Assembly (NCBI GenBank): GCA_021767245.1
Contig: JAASTO010000125.1
Location: forward strand, 1-7,565
From: Balneolaceae bacterium
Lineage (GTDB): Bacteria > Bacteroidota > Rhodothermia > Balneolales > Balneolaceae
Direction: 5' to 3'
Length of the DNA stretch: 7,565 bases
The notes under the pieces are model-generated. The model was not told where the DNA came from. It made no database searches and worked only from the letters and a program-made list of their open reading frames with translations. Shown piece after piece: positions 5,230 to 7,565 of the stretch (the first letter of the stretch is position 1; the number at the start of each line of letters is the position of its first letter). The position numbers and the translations under genes were made by a program.

Positions 5230-6669
5230 ATGAAAAAACTGATCTTACTGATTTTACCGGTCTTTGTCATTACGTCTTGTGGTAAGGGACCTGAGACCAT
5301 CACGGTTCGCTCCGGCAATTCTGATCTCTTCGCTGCTAACGATACCACGGCCGAACAAGAGGAACCTGAGGTGGTTGAGGATGATGATTTTGTACAGATC
5401 AGGATTGGCGAGATCGCTGCCATTGAATCACTTGACCCCCTGTTTGCTACTTCTAACAGTGAGTGGCGAGTCATTAACCTGATCTATGATGGGTTGGTTG
5501 GTGTTGGCAACAACGGTTCCCTGTATCCACTGATGGCAAACCGCTGGACTGTAAATGCCGATTCCACCCAGTTTACCTTTCACCTTAAAACAGACCTGAA
5601 ATTTCACAACTCCCCGGCTTTTGAAAGTGGAACCGGTCGATTGGTGACAGCAGGTGACGTCAAATTTGTATTCGAGCGGATGGCGGGAAATGATGTACCG
5701 GAATTTGTGGGGAATCAGTTCAGTGATATCCGGGGATTCAAGGCCCTTCATAATGAGTTGAAGTACGTTAAGGACCCATCGCAACGGGTGATCTCAGAAA
5801 TTGATGGTATACGGGTTCAAAATGATTCTACGGTTACTTTTATACTCAACGAACCGGCTTCTGATTTCCTGAATCGATTGGCGCATCCGATGGCATCGGT
5901 CTATGCGAGGGAGAGCGTTCCCGAAAGCGGCCCCATTCAACAGGCAGCGGGGACAGGGCGGTTTCGGTTCATTCAAAAGCAGGATAACACCCACCTGCTA
6001 ACGGTGAATAAGGATCATTCCTCGAATTTACCGGATATCAACCGGCTTGATATCACCTCAGGGATCAATGAACGCAATCTGTATCAGGAATTTGCCGGTG
6101 AGCGACTAGACCTGCTTGTGGAATTAGGTCCGGCTACCTTGCTGACCGTTGCTGATTCAACCGGGGAGTTACTTAGCAGTTTCTACAATAATTATGAATT
6201 GCATAAAGCACCCGTCAGCTCTCAGTATCCTTTTTATTTTAACAGGGCCTCCGGTCATGCTGCAACGGTCAACGACCTGCTTGAGTTTTTACCTCAGCAA
6301 CGTTTGATAAGCAGTGATGCACTCGGCTCAGTTCGTTATGCAAAAGCCGACACCACTTCTGATGCCACCCGGTCAAACACCAGCGGACTTGGCATTACCC
6401 ACGTTACGCATCCGTTCTATCAATTTCTTATGAATAGCCTGGCTCCTCAGGTCAATGAATCAGGATATAGTTTTTCAATGAGTCCCTCGCTGGCCTACAA
6501 TGAAGCCATCACCTTTACTACCCTGCCTTATCCGAATACGGAGGAAGTGTTAACCTGGGAAGCTCCGATCTATATTTTATCACATGACCGTGTTCAGGGT
6601 GTTACTGTGACTCATTATCCCTGGAACCTGGATCTGACTTCTTTTAGCCTGAATAGCGAGGAAAGATGA
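5230..6669 (+). CDS. ABC-type solute-binding lipoprotein, SBP family 5 (peptide/nickel type), compact form
   Basis: 479 residues. The N-terminus is a lipoprotein signal, with Lys2-Lys3, a hydrophobic run and lipobox ITSC with lipidated Cys17, then an acidic linker (residues 40-53). The SBP_bac_5 core follows: LDPLFATSNSEWRVINLIYDGLV (68-90), YPLMANRWTV (99-108), FTFHLKTDLKFH (115-126), VTAGDVKFVFERM (139-151) and GTGRFRFI (241-248). Known relatives capture oligopeptides, dipeptides, nickel or sugars and deliver them to an inner-membrane permease. The C-terminal lobe (about 290-479) is shorter and lacks the usual conserved Arg-x-Ala-x-x-x-Ala helix region, although the closing segment VQGVTVTHYPWNLDLTSF resembles a normal end. 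No permease or ATPase genes lie next to it in the window. Its stop overlaps the nadK start by four bases (ATGA), which implies co-translation. The ligand is unknown. Confidence 0.92.
   Translation: MKKLILLILPVFVITSCGKGPETITVRSGNSDLFAANDTTAEQEEPEVVEDDDFVQIRIGEIAAIESLDPLFATSNSEWRVINLIYDGLVGVGNNGSLYPLMANRWTVNADSTQFTFHLKTDLKFHNSPAFESGTGRLVTAGDVKFVFERMAGNDVPEFVGNQFSDIRGFKALHNELKYVKDPSQRVISEIDGIRVQNDSTVTFILNEPASDFLNRLAHPMASVYARESVPESGPIQQAAGTGRFRFIQKQDNTHLLTVNKDHSSNLPDINRLDITSGINERNLYQEFAGERLDLLVELGPATLLTVADSTGELLSSFYNNYELHKAPVSSQYPFYFNRASGHAATVNDLLEFLPQQRLISSDALGSVRYAKADTTSDATRSNTSGLGITHVTHPFYQFLMNSLAPQVNESGYSFSMSPSLAYNEAITFTTLPYPNTEEVLTWEAPIYILSHDRVQGVTVTHYPWNLDLTSFSLNSEER
6658..6665 (+). promoter_or_regulatory. 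Shine-Dalgarno of nadK inside the lipoprotein gene
   Basis: GAGGAAAG directly precedes the nadK ATG at 6666 and lies within the last codons of the lipoprotein gene. It is the clearest Shine-Dalgarno in the window. The promoter-proximal genes lack one, as expected if only the internal operon gene relies on it. It fixes the nadK start. Confidence 0.65.
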
Positions 6670-7538
6670 AACTTGCCATCATAGCCAATCCAGGGAAGTA
6701 TGAAGTCAGGGAGGTACTGTTCAAGGCCGTTAAATGGGCGAAGGAGCATGAAATATCATTATTCATCAATAAGAAGATCTGTGAAGAGACGGGATTGAAT
6801 GGAGACCCTATCATCCAAAAAACAGAAAGTGACCGTGACTCAATTCGGGCGAGTGATATTATTCTGGTTATGGGAGGTGATGGTACTATACTGTACACGG
6901 CTCGCATCTCAAAAGACCTTCAGAAGCCTATTCTTGGGATCAACAGCGGCCGACTCGGTTTTATGGCCAACACTCAAAATGAGGATCTGGAACCGGCCCT
7001 CGATAGGTTGCTTAGCGGTCACTACACTCTGGATAAACGGTCCTTCCTGAAAGCCTCTACCTCCCGCGGTGATGAATTCCATGCCCTGAATGAGTTTCTT
7101 TTTACCCGAAAGGATTCCATCTCTATGGTCAATGTAACGGCAGAATATGATGGAAGTCTGATCAATACCTATTGGGCGGATGGTTTGTTAGTGGCATCTC
7201 CGACTGGTTCCACAGCATATAACCTTGCTTCGGGTGGACCGATCGTAGCACCCGGTACGGAAGTTTTTGTGGTCACGCCTATCAATCCGCATACCCTTAC
7301 CACCCGCCCATTAGTACTCAATTCCACTAAGCCCCTGAAGATCAAGATCGAGAAGCAGCAAAGTGAGGTGCTGTTTTCCTATGATGGGAAAGTACATGAG
7401 ATCGAGCATTTTCCTTTTGAGATCGAGATCCTGAAATCTGACCTGACCTTTGACCTGATCCACCTGCCCGGACAGGATTACTTCGAAACCCTACGCAACA
7501 AGCTGATGTGGGGCATGGATTCAAGAAGGAAAAAGTAG
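6666..7538 (+). CDS. nadK: NAD kinase
   Basis: 290 residues, standard bacterial length. It phosphorylates NAD to NADP in the cytoplasm, with ATP or polyphosphate as donor. Motifs: VMGGDGTIL at residues 68-76 (catalytic GGDGT), NSGRLGFMAN (93-102), LNEFLFTR (141-148, the NE pair that binds NAD), and the glycine-rich signature ADGLLVASPTGSTAYNLASGGPIV (171-194), then INPHTLTTRPLVL (206-218, where E. coli has PICPHSLSSRPLV or similar). The N-terminus starts directly on the beta strand KLAIIANPG, as in Bacteroidota NadK, which supports the ATG at 6666. The gene overlaps the lipoprotein gene by ATGA and has a good Shine-Dalgarno, so it is likely translated from the same message. No terminator is clear in the 27 bases after the TAG. 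Confidence 0.97.
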   Translation: MKLAIIANPGKYEVREVLFKAVKWAKEHEISLFINKKICEETGLNGDPIIQKTESDRDSIRASDIILVMGGDGTILYTARISKDLQKPILGINSGRLGFMANTQNEDLEPALDRLLSGHYTLDKRSFLKASTSRGDEFHALNEFLFTRKDSISMVNVTAEYDGSLINTYWADGLLVASPTGSTAYNLASGGPIVAPGTEVFVVTPINPHTLTTRPLVLNSTKPLKIKIEKQQSEVLFSYDGKVHEIEHFPFEIEILKSDLTFDLIHLPGQDYFETLRNKLMWGMDSRRKK

Positions 7539-7565
7539 GGCCGCTTTTCTACCGACCGAACTGCC

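Noticed and set aside
7539..7565. Terminator after nadK
   Set aside because: Only a 4-bp GTAG/CTAC pairing is possible in the 27 remaining bases, and no T-run follows before the window ends.

Overview
The window is about 7.6 kb of a bacterial chromosome with seven protein genes and no RNA genes. The genes are closely packed and several are recognisable: a penicillin-acylase-type hydrolase, a DDAH-like guanidine enzyme, Ddl, a family-5 solute-binding lipoprotein and NAD kinase. Roughly mid-40s percent GC, very few Shine-Dalgarno sequences, TAnnTTTG-like promoter boxes and small four-helix-bundle (23S rRNA intervening-sequence type) genes all point to the Bacteroidota/FCB group. A Balneolota-like marine bacterium is my best guess, from the style of the proteins and not from any search.

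Layout. Bases 1-1891 (minus) hold the first 630 codons of a secreted Ntn-hydrolase of the penicillin acylase family; its C-terminus lies beyond base 1. Bases 1984-2343 (plus) encode a four-helix-bundle protein. Bases 2385-3281 (minus) encode the DDAH-like enzyme. Bases 3419-3787 (minus) encode a second, divergent four-helix-bundle protein. Then come ddl (3961-5151, plus), the solute-binding lipoprotein (5230-6669, plus) and nadK (6666-7538, plus). The last two overlap by 4 bases.

The most interesting feature is the pair of four-helix-bundle genes. Each sits inside its own 19-nt inverted repeat with 18 of 19 bases matching (1904-1922/2363-2381 and 3377-3395/3876-3894). The two repeat pairs are unrelated in sequence, the two modules are about 0.5 kb each, and they occupy successive intergenic gaps on either side of the DDAH-like gene. 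This resembles the architecture of intervening sequences in bacterial 23S rRNA, but between protein genes. It suggests small mobile or formerly mobile modules. Module A fills the gap between two co-oriented genes almost to the base, 3 nt from the stop of one and 12 nt from the start codon of the next. Module B separates divergent genes without touching their likely promoters.

Other points: the Ddl protein has a Tyr where the second-substrate-binding Ser of classical Ddl is expected; the solute-binding lipoprotein has a reduced C-terminal lobe, no permease genes beside it, and is translationally coupled to nadK; and several genes appear to have very short 5' leaders. The window has no gene-free stretch longer than about 175 bases.
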